Shown here one piece after another: positions 63,960 through 64,000 of a stretch of DNA of 64,000 nucleotides. The stretch lies in assembly GCA_001263235.1 (NCBI GenBank), contig LGRD01000002.1, positions 186,001 through 250,000 on the forward strand. Direction: 5' to 3'. The notes below the pieces were generated by a model. That model was not told the DNA's origin. It saw only the letters and a program-made list of their open reading frames with translations, and did no database searches. Positions within the stretch are counted from its first letter, which is position 1. The number at the start of each line of letters is the position of its first letter. Origin of the DNA: Methylibium sp. NZG (GTDB lineage: Bacteria; Pseudomonadota; Gammaproteobacteria; Burkholderiales; Burkholderiaceae_C). The translations under genes and the position numbers were made by a program.

Positions 63960-64000
63960 GGGAACCCGATCAGACCCAGTTTCGGTGCGAAGGTCAAAGG

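Overview
This is a very GC-rich (about 70% by eye), densely coded chromosomal window. Its gene content and conserved blocks (slt / NDUFA9-like reductase / GST / cca / prfC; cyaY opposite lptM-lysA; ubiA; a Bug-type periplasmic receptor; typical extragenic palindromic repeats) suggest a betaproteobacterium of the order Burkholderiales, probably the Rubrivivax/Leptothrix/Ideonella-like lineage. That placement is inference from gene content, not from a marker search. I saw no rRNA, tRNA, CRISPR array, insertion sequence or phage gene.

Layout. (1) 0.2-5.3 kb: small metabolic genes (a hypothetical protein, an ornithine cyclodeaminase-like protein, a MaoC hydratase, a Bug receptor, a YdjC-type deacetylase, an RraA-like protein). 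(2) 5.3-28.6 kb, minus strand: a large nonribosomal peptide synthetase locus. The upstream synthetase (19.5-28.6 kb) reads AMP ligase - T - C - A - T - C - A - T. The downstream synthetase (7.2-19.4 kb) reads FAAL - ACP - (C - A - T)x3. A stand-alone acyl-CoA ligase follows. Each synthetase has its own acyl-loading starter, each ends in a glycine-type module, and neither has a thioesterase or reductase. (3) 28.9-34.2 kb: a divergent amidase, then NAD salvage genes (pncB and a bifunctional NMN adenylyltransferase/Nudix protein) interleaved with toxin-antitoxin genes, one of them a decayed toxin remnant. (4) 34.2-36.6 kb: an island of visibly lower GC with two small membrane proteins, a secreted papain-like cysteine peptidase homologue and an orphan XRE antitoxin. 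(5) 37-46.7 kb: a DUF1015 protein, a CPA2 antiporter, a class III aminotransferase, a 7-bp tandem repeat array, a secreted subtilase with a C-terminal hexapeptide repeat tail, an intrinsic terminator, and a GGDEF-EAL protein. (6) 46.8-58.3 kb: housekeeping genes (ubiA, a VOC protein divergent from soxR, prfC, cca, a GST, an NDUFA9-like protein, slt, 5-formyl-THF cyclo-ligase, cyaY, lptM-lysA). (7) 58.5-64 kb: an oligopeptide ABC transporter operon on the minus strand with an M20 amidohydrolase inserted. The substrate-binding protein is not in the window.

How the genes fit together. The NRPS pair plus acyl ligase looks like a lipopeptide or acyl-peptide pathway. A carrier-charging phosphopantetheinyl transferase, an MbtH protein, a release enzyme and an exporter are absent from the window and would have to act in trans or lie elsewhere. 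pncB and nadM form two successive-pathway steps of NAD salvage (nicotinate to mononucleotide; mononucleotide to dinucleotide). The transporter operon couples peptide uptake with deacylation. All functional names are from reading motifs by eye; adenylation codes were extracted by hand and need confirmation.
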